Notes: generated by a model from the letters alone, not told the origin. Positions 1-10,740 are shown, counted from the stretch's first letter. The stretch: DNA of 64,000 nt from Neostapfia colusana (GCA_030760725.1 JASWHV010000010.1:33919760-33983759), one strand, 5' to 3'. Numbers and translations are program-made.

Positions 1-256
1 TCAAATGAGTACAAGGAAAGAGCAAAGTAGGGCAGACTTCTTTTCGTACAACCTTCCATAGGAGGAAGGCAGGCTAAACATGGAGGCCACGACCCACCCC
101 ATTAAGAGGGGAAGCAAAACTCTACGCGCTTGGAGTCGGAACCAGGCAAAGCTGAACGTAGTCCTGGACCGTCCCCTGGGGTTTAGCTGCTCCGAGCGCT
201 GCTCCTGGACTCTATGGGGTTCATTACGAAAAGAAAGTACTGACCTATTTTTGCTC

Positions 257-2248
257 TTAGGGGTAGAACTTACGGAGGTGTTCTATGTTCCAAGGATTCG
301 GGAGCAGGTTCCCATCCTCGGTGGAAAGGCGCACACACCCGGGGCGGCATACTTTCGTGACTCGGAAGGGGCCTTCCCAACTAGGGGAGAGTTTGTGGGC
401 CCCTTTGCGAGAAAGTATGCGCCGCAACACCAGGTCACCTTCCTGCAGCTCCCGGGCACGCACAGACCTCTGGTGGTAGCGCCGAAGCGCCTGTCTGTAC
501 CGCGCGTTATGGAGTGCCGCATGTAATCGGACCTCGTCGACGAGGTCGATTTCTCCACGCCGGAGGTTGTCCTGCGTGGCTTTGTCGTAAGCCTGGACAC
601 GGTGAGACTTCATGGTGACTTCTGGAGGAAGTACAGCTTCGGCCCCGTACACCATGAAGAAGGGTGTCTCCCCGGTGGCCCGGCTCTGGGATGTCCGGTT
701 AGCCCATAGCGTGCTCGGAAGTTCATCTACCCAATTGGCACCATGTTTCTTCAGGCTGGCGAAGGTACGAGTCTTGAGGCCCCGGAGAATCTCCGCATTG
801 GCCCTCTCGACTTGCCCATTGCTCTTCGGGTGAGCGACAGAGGCATAGCATACCTGAATGCCAAGGTCCTTGCAGTAGTCTTGGAACGCTGCGCTGGTGA
901 ACTGGGTCCCATTGTCAGTGATGATCCTGTTTGGGACCCCGAACCGGCAGACAATGGATCTGATGAATTTTACTGCTGATTGTTTATTGATGGTGACAAC
1001 TGGTGTAGCTTCCGGCCACTTGGTGAACTTGTCGATAGCGACATAGAGGTACCGGAACCCCCCGACAGTTCTGGGGAATGGTCCCAGGATGTCCAGCCCC
1101 CACACGGCAAATGGCCACGAGGGCGGGATCATCTGTACCGCCTGAGCCGGTGTATGGATCTGCTTGGCGTGGAACTGGCACGCCTTGCAGCTCTCGACCA
1201 GCTTGACGGCATCCTGGAGTGCTGTCGGCCAGTAGAAGCCATGCCGGAAGGCTTTACTGACAAGCGTGCGTGAGGAAGAATGACTTCCACATTCGCCTCC
1301 ATTGATCTCAGCGAGGAAGTCACAGCCTTTCCCCTGGGTTATACACCACAATAGGATGTGGTTGGCGCCACGCCGGTAGGGATCCCCCTCTACCAGCGCG
1401 TACCTCTTAGCCATACGCACAATCCGTTCAGCGGTTGCATGTTCATCAGGGAGGATATTGTCCTTCAAGTAGTCCCGGATCTCCGTGATCCATGCATCGG
1501 GTCTGACTTGAGCTTCTGGATCTTGAGCGCTGGGTTGCACGGAGTCCCCAGTGACGCTTACGATCCTTGGCGGCGCCCACGGTTGTAGGGCCACCGGGAC
1601 CACCAGCTTCGAGGTGCTGGTCAAGCCCCCTTCACCCGGCTCGGCGGGCCGGGCTGTGGGCCGCAGCAACGTCCTCTCAAAGACTCCTTCGGGTGCAGGG
1701 GCTCCGGTGGAAGCCTTCGTTGAAAGGTCATTGGCTGCGGTATTACCGGCGCGCGGTACGTGGTGCAGGTCCAAGGCGAGGAATTCTTTCTCCAACATCT
1801 GCACGTGAAGCAGATATTCAGCTAGCTGGGGGTCATTGCAGGAGCATTCTCCCTTGGCTTGCTTGATGACCAGCTGGGAGTCGCCCTGTGCCAACAACTG
1901 GCGAGCGCCTAAAGACAGGGCTGTCTGCAGGCCAAAGATGAGTGCTTCATACTCCGCCATGTTGTTGGTTGCCTTGAAATTGAGACGCACCATATACCCA
2001 AACTGTTCCCCCGATGGCATGAGGAGCAGTACGCCGGCACCGGCTCCCTGCTTTCGCGAGGAGCCGTCGAAGAAGAGTGTCCAGTGGGGTTCGGTGAAGA
2101 CCGGAGCTTGGTGCTCCGGTTCTCCGCCCCCATGGCCCCCTGGGTCAGTCTCCGTTGGTGTCCACTCCGCCACAAAGTCAGCCAGTGCTTGGCTCTTGAC
2201 TGCATGGCGTGGGAGGAAGTCCAGCTCAAACTCCGCCAGCTCCGCCGC
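257..2248 (-). pseudogene. Element A pol, 3' part: archaeal-type RNase H and integrase
   Basis: This is the continuation of pol after a TAG at 2251-2249; the first in-frame start-like codon is at 2173. The archaeal-type RNase H follows (FFDGS, MAEYEA, GDSQLV as three of its acidic sites). The integrase comes next, with an H-H-C-C zinc-binding region ending CKACQFHAKQ and a DDE core (WGLDILGPF, ITDNGTQF, NGQVERANAEI). Near the C-terminus a GPFRV module ends at KFYP and a TAA at 259-257. RNase H removes the RNA strand during reverse transcription, and integrase inserts the cDNA into the nuclear genome. This stretch is uninterrupted, so only the upstream stops disable it. No chromodomain is seen, as expected for the Tat lineage. 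Confidence 0.93.
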
Positions 2249-3886
2249 CTATTTAGCAACGTTGCCAGTCGCATGGGGGCTGTGAAGAATTGTCTTCAGT
2301 GGATACGAGGTGACTACCGAGACCCGGTGGGCCTGGAAGTAATGGTGGAGCTTTCTGGAGGCAACGAGCACCGCATACAGCAGCTTGTGGACTTCCAGGT
2401 ACCTTGTCTTGGCATCATGAAGTACTTCGCTGATGTAGTAGACAGGCCTCTGTACGGTTCGAACCCTCTTTCTCAGGCCTGGGAGGTCCTCGTCCATTGG
2501 CCCACTGGAGGTGGGCAGACCCACGGGGGCCTCCGGGAGCTGGGACTCGGAGGCCCTTAAGCTATCTTGATTGTCCGGGAGCTCCGGGGGGTCTTGGGGG
2601 ACCTCTGGGAGGTCCCATTTGGCCCTCGGGGGGTCCCGCGGGGCCCCCGGGGGTTTATCTTGGAGGTCCGGGAGACTGCCCAGGACCTCCGGGAGGCCGA
2701 CCTGGACCTCCGGGAGGTTGCCTTGGAGGCCCGGGAGACCGTCTTGGTCCTGCGGGGCCTCCTGGCGTCTGTCTTCTGCTACCGGAGCAGGTTGTGAAGA
2801 TGAGGGGTCCGGTCGCTCTACGACGAGGACCATACTCACTACTTCAGTTGTCGCCGCGATGTAGAGCAACAGGTGCTCTCCGGGCTCAGGGGCTACCATG
2901 ATTGGTAGGGTCGTCAAGAGTCGCTTCAACTCCTGGAAAGCCTCTTCTGCTTCGTCAGTCCAGGCAAAAGGGCCTGACTTGCGCAGGAGCTTAAAGAAAG
3001 GGTGTGCCCGCTCTGCTAGCCTCGGTATAAACCGACTCAGCGCGGCTAGACATCCTGTGAGTTTCTGGACATCCTTGACGCGGGCAGGGGGCCGCATCAA
3101 GTCGATGGCCTTGATCTTCTCTGGGTTGGCCTCAATCCCCCGGTGCGAGACCAGGAACCCTAAGAGCTTCCCAGAGGACACGCCGAACACACATTTATCT
3201 GGGTTCAGGTTGGTGCGCGTAGAGCGCAACTTGTCAAAGACTAAGGCTAGGTTATCCAGCAGGGACGGACCCTGCTTGACCTTGACAACTATGTCATCGA
3301 CATACACCTCAACCAGGTCTCTTATTAACTCCCCAAAGGTTTTGTGCATTGCCCGCACAAAGGTGGGGAGTGCATTCTTTAGGCCGTAAGGCATAGACAC
3401 ATAGCAATAAAGGCCGTCTACTGTGATGAAGGAGGTGTGCTCCTGGTCCTCCCTAGACATGGGGATCTGATGGAAACCCGAGTAGGCATCTAGGAAGCAC
3501 AGCATATCACAGCCTGACGTTGAGTCTACTATTTGATCTATTCTAGGGGGAGGGAATGGATCTTTAGGACATGCCTTATTGAGACTGGTGTAGTCGATGC
3601 ACATCCGGAGCTTCCCGCCAGCCTTCGGGACAACGACGGGGTTCGCCAACCATCGAGGGTGGTGGACCTCCCGTATGAAGCCAGCGTCCAGCAGCTTCTT
3701 GACTTCTTCACGGATGAAGTTCTGCCTCTCGATGGACTGCTTGCGGGGCTTCTGTTGAACCGGCCGGGCATCGGGGAAGACTTTCAAGTGGTGCTCGATC
3801 ACCTTCCTGGGGATCCCCGGCATCTGTGACGGCTGCCATGCAAACACGTCGACGTTGTGCCGGAGGAAGGTGACGAGCGCGCCTTC
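2249..3886 (-). pseudogene. Element A pol, 5' part: reverse transcriptase and first RNase H, with a repeat-rich linker
   Basis: The frame opens directly after the TAG at 3889-3887 (EGALVTFLRHNVDVFAW) and ends at TAG 2251-2249, where element C has a TGG tryptophan codon. RT motifs are clear: LRMCIDYTSLNKACPKDPFP, SGFHQIPMSREDQEHTSF, MPYGLKNALPTF and the catalytic YVDDIVVK. The first (connection) RNase H region, VYYISEVLHDAKTRYLEVHKLL, is split from RT by about 110 residues of degenerate proline-rich repeats (about 2480-2800), of the kind GNLPEVQ and GLPEVLG. On the opposite strand that GC-rich stretch reads as collagen-like GPPGG, which I treat as a shadow. The enzyme copies the element RNA into cDNA in cytoplasmic particles. 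Confidence 0.92.
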
Positions 3887-5440
3887 CTATTTACTATCCA
3901 GGCCCCCGGCTACCCGGGTGGTCTGGGTAGCTTCGGCACCGACTTGGACGACCTTTAAGGGGACGCCGCCCTCGTCGAGAGGTTGCACCTGGGGTGCTGT
4001 GGTGGAAGCACGGTGACGTGCGCACGGGCGGAGCTGGTCCGGTTCCGTATTGCCGGGGGCTGAGGCCCCACCTGTCACGAGTGCTTGGAGCTTCTCCAGG
4101 GCCAACACTGCAGCAGTGCGGTCCCCACGAATCCTGAGAACACCTTTCGGTGTTGGCATCTTCAGGACAAGGTAGCCGTAATGGGCTACAGCCACTAACC
4201 GGTACAGGGCTGGCCTGCCGATTATGGCGTTGAAGGGGAGGTCTATCTCCGCTACGTCGAACAGAATGTACTCTGTTCGATAGCTGTCCGGAGCCCCGAA
4301 GGTCACCGGGAGACTAATGCTTCCGTAGGGGATAACCTGTCCCGGCCCTACCCCTGATAACGGACTCGACGGGGTGAGCTTGGCCATCGGGATTTGCAGC
4401 TTCGGGAATGCTGCACGGCTGATGAGGTTCAGCCGAGCCCCTCCATCCACCAAAACGTGGTACATTCTCACGTTGGCGATGGTAGGGGCCACCAGGAGCG
4501 GCAGTTGGCCGGCCCCAGCCATGTTCCTGGGGCAGTCGGTGGCATCAAAGCTGATGGGGGTCCCCATCCACTTTAGGTGCGGTGCAGCACTTGGGAGTGG
4601 CGCCACCGACGCTACCGCTCGGCGCAGAGTCTTGACTGCGCTTCGGGACGAGGGGTCGGCGGACCCGCCGTATATGACGTAGAGCTTCTTCCGATGCTCA
4701 TCGCCGCTGGAGCCGGAATCCTCGTGATTGCGTGCCACCTTCACGACACGCGGAGGCTCCTGGATCTCCTCTGGGTGGTCGATGTTGTCTGGAACATCCA
4801 CCCTCTGCAAATCTTCCTTTGGACGGAAGGGCAGGTCATCAGCCCGCTGCCGCTTCTCCTTGCGGAAGCGCTCTGCGAGCCTTCGGATCTCCCGGCACTC
4901 GGCAGCAGTGTGGCGACAGCTGCCGTGCACGGGGTACATATTGTCTTTATCACCTTCTGGGATTGGTGATCTTCGCTGCTTCTTGTCGGGGCGCGGCCCC
5001 CGAGCCCCACCGAGCGTCGCTGCAGTGACGACTGGGGCTGCGGTCGGTGACTCTATCTTGCTTCTGCCTCGGTTCATGGCCTTCCTGCTGCCTTCACAGG
5101 GAGTAGGACTGGATCCGGGCAGTCCCCCTGACTCGGAGGATGGCAGCGAGTGCCAGTTCCGTCCTTCGGCAGCTCTTGCGCATTTGTCTGCCAAGCTGAA
5201 GAGCTCTGAGACGTCGCGGACCTCCCTGGTCGCGAGCTTCTCGAGCATCTTCCTGTCCCGGACGCCTTGCCGGAACGCCACCACCACAGAAGCATTTTGA
5301 ATGTGTGGGATGGTGTTCCGCACCTGGGAGAACCGCTGGATGAAAGAGCGCAGTGACTCCCCAGGTTGCTGCTGGACGGCGTGGAGGTCGAGCTCCGTGC
5401 CAGTCTGGGTGTAGGAGCTGCCGAAGTTGGCTACGAACTG
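3887..5440 (-). pseudogene. Element A gag C-terminal part and aspartic protease
   Basis: This is the same frame as the preceding gag segment, entered after a TGA at 5443-5441 that is CGA in element C. It starts with the end of the retrotransposon gag domain (SSYTQTGTELDLH, FIQRFSQVRNTIPHIQNA, LADKCARAAEGRNW). A CHHC-type zinc knuckle (PVHGSCRHTAAEC) follows, then the retropepsin region PLLVAPTIANVRMYHVLVDGGARLN, in which the catalytic triad reads DGG. The frame closes with TAG at 3889-3887, and pol continues in the same frame right after it. Element C has the same TAG. Gag forms the particle, and the protease would cut the polyprotein. Confidence 0.9.
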
Positions 5441-6433
5441 TCAGCAAAGCTCTCCCCAGGAGGTGACGGAACCTTGGGGGAGGTTCATGAGCCAAGACCG
5501 GGCTGGACCGGTCAAGGCGACAGGGAAGTAATTGGCCATGACGGCTTCATTCCCTCCTGCGGCAAGTACGGCGGTGGAGTAAATCTGGAGAAACTCCGCC
5601 GGGTTGACGCTGCCGTCGTACTTCTCGGGCAGGTGTGGCCGAAACTTGCGCGGCCACTTCGCAACGCGAAGATGGGGCGCGAGGGCTGCACACCCTGCTT
5701 CTGTCACCGCAGGTTCTGGTGCCGCGAACGCTGAGTTCGCACCAGGCACAGTGTACCCCGGTACTGGCAAAGCTGCACCATAGGCCAGGGGCGCCATCTG
5801 CAGTACATATGACTGTGACATATTCTGCACGGCGCAGACCTGGGGCAGAGATCGCATGGCGAAGGTCTGCTCTTCAGGCTGGGTCGAGGCCGACGTCATG
5901 CTGTCGTCAGCTTCTTGGTAGCGACGCCTTTCTCGGCGTTGCTCGAGGTATACCCGGGCATCTTGACCCGAGCGACACCGCTCCAGCTCTGTCCTCAGAT
6001 ACATCGATTGAGGGCTGTCAGAGCTGGAATCTGCCGTCTGTTCATCAAACATCGGCGTGTGTATCAGCGACACGGCCGGCTGGTTAGAGTGTCGTCTCCG
6101 CCGGAGTCGCGGGCTTGCAGCAGCGACGACAAGACGGTCTACCTCGAGAATCCACCGCTGGGTCGCTGCCTGAGGCGCGTCTCCAGCGGGCGGATTGTGC
6201 AGTAGCGCTCTTGCTGCAGCTAGCGCACCACTTCCGGGTACGCCCGGCGCTACTGGAGATATGACGCTGGTTGGAGCCTGCACTGCCGGGGTCGGCGCTG
6301 CCAGAGACGGTTGCTGGCTCCCAGCTTGTACTGACACACTCCGTCCTGAGTGTGTTGGCTTGTACTCCCCCCTAGCCGCGGCTCGCCGCGGAGGCGGGGG
6401 AGGTGAGCTTGCCGCCGAAGGGAGCTTGGTCAT
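5441..6433 (-). pseudogene. Element A gag, N-terminal part
   Basis: The frame starts with ATG at 6433 (MTKLPSAASSPPPPPRR), the same start as in C and D, about 35 bases after the primer binding site. It has a long basic, low-complexity N-terminal region and then the structured gag core (YDGSVNPAEFLQIYS, NYFPVALTGPARSWLMNLP). It ends at a TGA (5443-5441) in the middle of the conserved SWGELCRQF block. The change from element C is one base, CGA to TGA. Gag continues in frame in the next segment, so one suppressed or reverted stop would rejoin the parts. Confidence 0.9.
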
Positions 6434-6468
6434 CTTCGTTGTCAGAAACTCGTCGCGCTAGGGGAAAA

Positions 6469-6488
6469 GCCCCCTACCTGGCACGCCA
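6469..6488 (-). promoter_or_regulatory. Element A primer binding site
   Basis: On the minus strand the sequence begins TGGCGTGCCAGGTAGGGG two bases after the LTR end. It starts with the TGG that pairs with a tRNA CCA end. Copies in B, C and D read TGGCGCGCCAGG, so A carries one C-to-T change. I do not assign the tRNA. Confidence 0.8.
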
Positions 6489-6490
6489 AA

Positions 6491-7590
6491 TGTCGAAGTG
6501 TGCGATCGACACTTCCCCCGGGCCTGCACTGGGCAGCCCGCGGAGGTTCTTTTTTCGGAGGGGCTAGTTCCTAGCGGAGAGCTTGCGCGGATGGACGAGT
6601 TAGTGAGAGCTTGACACGGGAAGTTTTACGTGGTTCAGGCCGCCGGAGCGTAAAACCCTACGTCCACGGCGAGCTATGGAGCTCGCTGTATTGCTTGCTG
6701 CTCAGGGCCGGGGGCCTGAGCTTGGGGGTGAGTTACAGCATGAGAGTATATGGCTAGCGTATGAGTTGCAGAATGCGAACCCTTGCTATCGACGCCTACC
6801 CGAGCCTTTTATAGTCCAAGACTCGGGTGGCTTACAAGGGGGGCCGGGACCCGACAGGTGGTCCCGGGAAGATTGTCTATTATCTACCGTATCTGTATTT
6901 ACGCCGGTGGTTGCCTCTGGTCGAAGGCTTCTGAGTCTTCATTTTGCCGCCCTGCCCACGCTGCGCACTAGTCATAGTGGTTGATGACAGCGCAGGCAAG
7001 CATGGGATGTCTTGTCACGGCGTTTATTACCTGGCAGGTTCTGACACCATGCGCCAGTCTGTGATGCGACTGGACGCAACGGCACCTGACAGGCGCGTGC
7101 TCCGCGTTTCCACGTCTTGGGAAGACGCGAGCCTTGAATACCATGTACGGGCAAGGTGAGGGGCGCCTTTACGCCCGCTGCCTACACTCGGGGGGAAGAC
7201 TGCACAGTTCTTCTAGCCACGTGGCGGGTCCGGAGCTCTTCTCTGAGGAGAGGAAGGTCCGGCCTCGCTGGACGCGTGGCTCCTTCGGACCTCTCTCCCG
7301 CGGAGGGGGTGGTCCGGCTTCTGCATGCCACGTGGCGGGCCCGGAGCTCACCTCTGAGGAGAGGGAGGTCCGGCCCCGCTGGACGCGCGGCGTATTCGGA
7401 CCTCTCTCCCGCGGAGGGGGAGGTCCGGCTTCTGTATGCCACGTGGCGGGCCCGGAGCTCTCCTCTGAGGAGAGGGAGGTCCGGCCCCGCCAGACGCGTG
7501 GCGCCTTCGGAGCTCTCCCTGCGGAGAAGGGCGAGCACCTTAGGCATTTCACCCTGTGCGCGGGGGTACCCCATATCTCAGGTACCGACA
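6491..7590 (-). repeat. Element A 5' LTR (1100 bp)
   Basis: On the minus strand it runs from TGTCGGTACCTGAG to ACACTTCGACA, a TG...CA boundary matching both LTRs of element C. The promoter TATAAAAG lies at 6813-6806 (minus strand), about 70% into the LTR. The U3 part (7200-7530) holds three head-to-tail copies of a unit of about 111 bp, each starting with the perfect G-box palindrome GCCACGTGGC (7216, 7327, 7438). This is where transcription of A would start. Confidence 0.93.
6806..6813 (-). promoter_or_regulatory. TATA box of element A LTR
   Basis: TATAAAAG on the minus strand sits in the conserved block CTTGGACTATAAAAGGCTCG, which is present at the same place in most LTRs of this family here (for example 28691, 36869 and 15117). 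Confidence 0.75.
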
Positions 7591-7842
7591 TACGTGGTTC
7601 AGGCCGCCGGAGCGTAAAACCCTACGTCCACGGCGAGCTATGGAGCTCGCTGTATTGCTTGCTGCTCAGGACCAGAGGCCTGAGCTCGGGGGTGAGTTAC
7701 AGCTTGAGAGTGTATGGCTAGCGTATGAGTTGCAAAGTGCGAACCCTTGCTATCGACGCCTACCCGAGCCTTTTATAGTCCAAGGCTCGGGCAGCTTACA
7801 AGGGGGGCCGGGACCCGACAGGTGGTCCCGGGAAGATTGTCT
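7591..7842 (-). repeat. LTR fragment, inverted, target of element A
   Basis: It starts exactly at the TACGT target duplication and continues the LTR sequence on the minus strand (GGTTCAGGCCGCCGGAGCG). It stops at GTCT (7839-7842), where the sequence flips to the plus-strand LTR of element B. With 8054-8305 it forms a foldback with arms of about 252 bp and a loop of about 211 bp. The other half of this LTR must lie left of the window, beyond element A. Confidence 0.85.
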
Positions 7843-8441
7843 GTCAGGTGCCGTTGCGCCCAGTCGCATCACAGACTGGCGCGCAGTGTCAGAACCTGCC
7901 AGCCAATAAACACCGCGACAAGACATCCCATGCCGCCTGCGCCATCATCAACCACTACGACTAGCATACGGCATGGGCAGGGTGGCAAGATGAAGACTCA
8001 GAAGCCTTCGACCAGAGACAACTACCGGCATAACTGCAGATACGGTAGATAATAGACAATCTTCCCGGGACCACCTGTCGGGTCCCGGCTCCCCTTGTAA
8101 GCCGCCCGGGTCTTGGACTATAAAAGGCTCGGGTAGGCGTCGATAGCAAGGGTTCGCATTTTGCAACTCATACGCTAGCCATACACTCTCAAGCTGTAAC
8201 TCACCCCCAAGCTCAGGCCTCCGGCCCTGAGCAGCAAGCAATACAGCGAGCTCCGTAGCTTGCCGTGGACGTAGGGTTTTACGCTCCGGCGGCCTGAACT
8301 ACGTAAAACTCGCCGTGTCAAGCTCTTACTAACTCGTCCATCTGCGCAAGCTTTCCGCTAGGAACTAGCCCCACCGAAAAAAGAACCTCCGCGGGCTGCC
8401 CAGTGCAGGCCCGGGGGAAGTGTCGACCGAACACTTCGACA
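7839..8441 (+). repeat. Element B 5' LTR, first ~494 bp missing
   Basis: It matches the C 3' LTR from base 36589 to its end and finishes ACACTTCGACA at 8441, followed by the primer binding site. The missing left part is replaced by an inverted LTR fragment, joined at the 4-bp overlap GTCT. Confidence 0.88.
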
Positions 8442-8443
8442 TT

Positions 8444-8463
8444 TGGCGCGCCAGGAAGGGTCT
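8444..8463 (+). promoter_or_regulatory. Element B primer binding site
   Basis: TGGCGCGCCAGGAAGGGTC starts two bases after the LTR end, as in C (29016). Confidence 0.8.
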
Positions 8464-8497
8464 TTTCTCCTAGCGCGACGAGTTTCCGCCGACGAAG

Positions 8498-10245
8498 ATG
8501 ACCAAGCTTCCTTCAGCGGCAAAACTCTCCCCCTCCACGTTCATGGCGAACCGTGACCACTGGGGAGTACATGTCGACACACTCAGGACGGAGTGTGTCG
8601 GCACAAGCTGGTAGCCAGCAGCCGACTCTGGCGACGCCGACTCCGGCGATGCAGGCTCCGACCAGTGTGAGGTCTTCTGCAGCGCTGAGCGTACACCATG
8701 GAGGTGCGCTAGCTGCAGCAAGAGCGCTGCTGCGCAACCCACCTGCGGGGGATGCGCCCCATTCAGCGACCCAGCAATGGGTCCGCGAGGTGGACCGCCT
8801 CGTCGTCGCCGCCGCGAACACTCGGTTTCAGCGAGGACGGCGCCCAGGACAACCGGCTGTGTTGCTGACACGCACATCCACGGTTGACGGGCTAACGGCG
8901 GATTCCAGCTCCTCCAGGCTCCTGTCGACGGACCTGCGAAGGGAACTGGAACGGTGCCACTTGGGCCAGGATGCCCGGGTGTACCTCGAGCGACGCCGAG
9001 AAAGGCGTCGCAACCATGAGGCAGGCGACAGCATGTCGTCGGCCTCGAAACAACCAGAAGGGCAGGCCTTCGCCACACGAGCCCTGCCTCAGGCATATGC
9101 TGCGCAGCATATGCCACAACCTTACGCGCCTCAAGCAGCGGCTCCGGTCTATGGTGCAGCCTTGCCCAGCCGGGATACGCGGTGCCAGGTGCAAACCAAG
9201 CGTTCGCAGCGCCTGTACCTGCAGCAGCAGGTGCAGGATGTGCGGCCCTTGCACCCCACCTTCGCTTCGCAAGGTGGCCACGCAAGTTCGCCCGCACCTG
9301 CCCGAGAATTACGACGGCAGCGTCAATCCAGCGGAGTTCCTCCAGATCTACTCCACCGCCGTACTTGCCGCAGGAGGGGACGAGGCTGTCATGGCCAATT
9401 ACTTCCCCGTCGCCTTGACCGGCCCAGCTCGGTCTTGGCTCATGAATCTACCTCAGAGGTCCATAATCTCCTGGGGAGAGCTCTGCCGGCAGTTCGTCGC
9501 CAACTTCGGCAGCTCTTACACCCGTCCCGGCACGGAGCTTGACCTCCACGCAGTCAAGCAACAACCTGGGGAGTCGCTGCGCTCTTTCATCCAGCGGTTC
9601 TCTCAGGTACGCAACACCATCCCGCATATCCAAAGTGCCTCTGTGGTGGTGGCGTTCCGACAGGGTGTCCGGGACGAGAAAATGCTTGAGAAGCTCGCGG
9701 CCAGAGAGGTCCGCGACGTCTCGGAGCTCTTCAGCCTGGCGGACAAGTGCGCCAGAGCAGCTGAAGGGTGGAACTGGCATGCTCTGCCAACCTTCGAGTC
9801 AGGAGGACAGCCCGGGTCCGGTGCTGCTGCCTACGGGGGTGGCAAGAAGACCAAGAACCGGGGGAGTGGCAAGATGAAGTCACCATTCACGGCCCCCGTC
9901 GCTGCAGCTGCGACGACCAGTGGAGCTCGGGGGCCACGCCCCGAAAAAAGGCAACGGCAATCACCGATCCCTGACAGTGACCAGGGCGGGCTATGCCCTG
10001 AGCATGGCACCGGCAACCATACTGCCGCCGAGTGCTGGGAGATCCAGAAGCTCGCAGAGAGCTTCCGCAAAGGAAGACAGCAGAGGGCTGAAGCACCGTC
10101 CTACCCTCAGAGGGATGGCAAACAGAAGGTCAATGCCCCAGTCACTGCTGCCCATCAGGTGGGGTTCCAGGAGCCTCAGCGTGTCATAAAGACAGTGCAT
10201 GACGGTGAGGACTCCAGTTCCGACGGTGGCAGGCCAGGGCGTTAG
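8498..10245 (+). pseudogene. Element B gag with zinc knuckle, frameshifted
   Basis: The ATG at 8498 gives MTKLPSAAK, but the frame slips within about 50 bases. The family frame resumes at 8553 (MTTGEYMSTHSG) and slips again near 9170, after which one frame runs uninterrupted to 10245. The gag core is present (ENYDGSVNPAEFLQIYS, NYFPVALTGPARSWLMNLP, FIQRFSQVRNTIPHIQ), as is a CHHC knuckle (CPEHGTGNHTAAEC). The protein ends shortly after KTVHDGEDSS, where A and C continue into the protease. A gag-only product could still package RNA if the frameshifts were absent, but as read it is broken. Confidence 0.87.
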
Positions 10246-10740
10246 CTAACTGCGGCGCGCCTCCGTGCCTCGAACATACCTCTCGGGGGCCGCCTAAGGT
10301 CTGTCAACCCCTTGAAGGCCTTGCCAGAAGGGGAAGGCACCTTAGGTCATCCAAGACGAGCCCGGGTCCACCTACCCCTTGAAGGCCTTAGCCAGAAAGG
10401 GAGAACTACCCGGGGGCCCCCAGGAGAAGCCGCGCAGGACCTGATCCAGCGCGAAGATAACAACCTCGTCGACAAGACTCGGCTGCAGGGAACACACCAC
10501 AACGCACGGTCTCGGCTAATGCTCTAAGCACTACCGCCAAAGAACCAAACGCGTCGGGGGCCTGCAGGAGGGCAACCTGGTGAAGCGGCACGCTCTATTC
10601 CAAGAAGGACCTATGAGCTCTCCCCCAGCAGGGAAGGTCCCTTCCGAATCATGAAAGCTGCTGCCCCAGGTACACATGCCTTTCAACCAAGAGTGGGATC
10701 CGTTCCCAAAAATCCTTGCCATGAAGCAACACTGTAAGTC
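10246..10740 (+). pseudogene. Element B integrase C-terminal remnant after pol deletion
   Basis: Between about 10445 and 10740 I recognise, with frame breaks, the last part of integrase: AACCTCGTCGACAAG matches the start of the segment at 34965 in C, and the LSPSREGPFRI-like module matches HKLSPSWEGPFRV. Between the gag stop and this remnant are two copies of CCCCTTGAAGGCCTT (about 10308 and 10376), each followed by CCAGAA and a G-run, a duplication of about 68 bp. D and E have the same arrangement, so one deletion derivative gave rise to all three. Confidence 0.7.

Larger units (their letters stand above)
1..7590 (-). mobile_element. Element A: Ty3/gypsy Tat-lineage gag-pol retrotransposon, 3' end outside window
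   Basis: Reading leftward from 7590 the order is 5' LTR (7590-6491), primer binding site, gag, protease, RT, two RNase H domains and integrase. The 3' LTR lies beyond base 1. Positions 1-256 are the noncoding stretch after integrase and match the same stretch of element C (about 35256-35515). The second RNase H of archaeal type before integrase is the hallmark of the Tat lineage. The frame has three nonsense codons (5443-5441, 3889-3887, 2251-2249), so A is not autonomous as read. Immediately right of the LTR, TACGT (7591-7595) is the probable target duplication, because the flanking DNA is a related LTR that normally reads TTTTACGTGG at this point. The left copy cannot be checked. Confidence 0.92.

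Noticed and set aside
2497..2901. Plus-strand collagen-like ORF rich in GPPGG
   Set aside because: It is the exact antisense of the repeat-rich linker in the pol of A (and 33015-32605 in C). GC-rich repeats give long open frames in all frames; no start context or separate conservation was seen.
7134..7721. Long open frames across LTR G-box repeats
   Set aside because: Repeats of 111 bp (a multiple of three) and high GC keep frames open on both strands. They overlap the LTR and have no domain.
7591..8305. Foldback as a possible MITE or foldback transposon
   Set aside because: Both arms are fragments of the local LTR family and no target duplication surrounds the pair.
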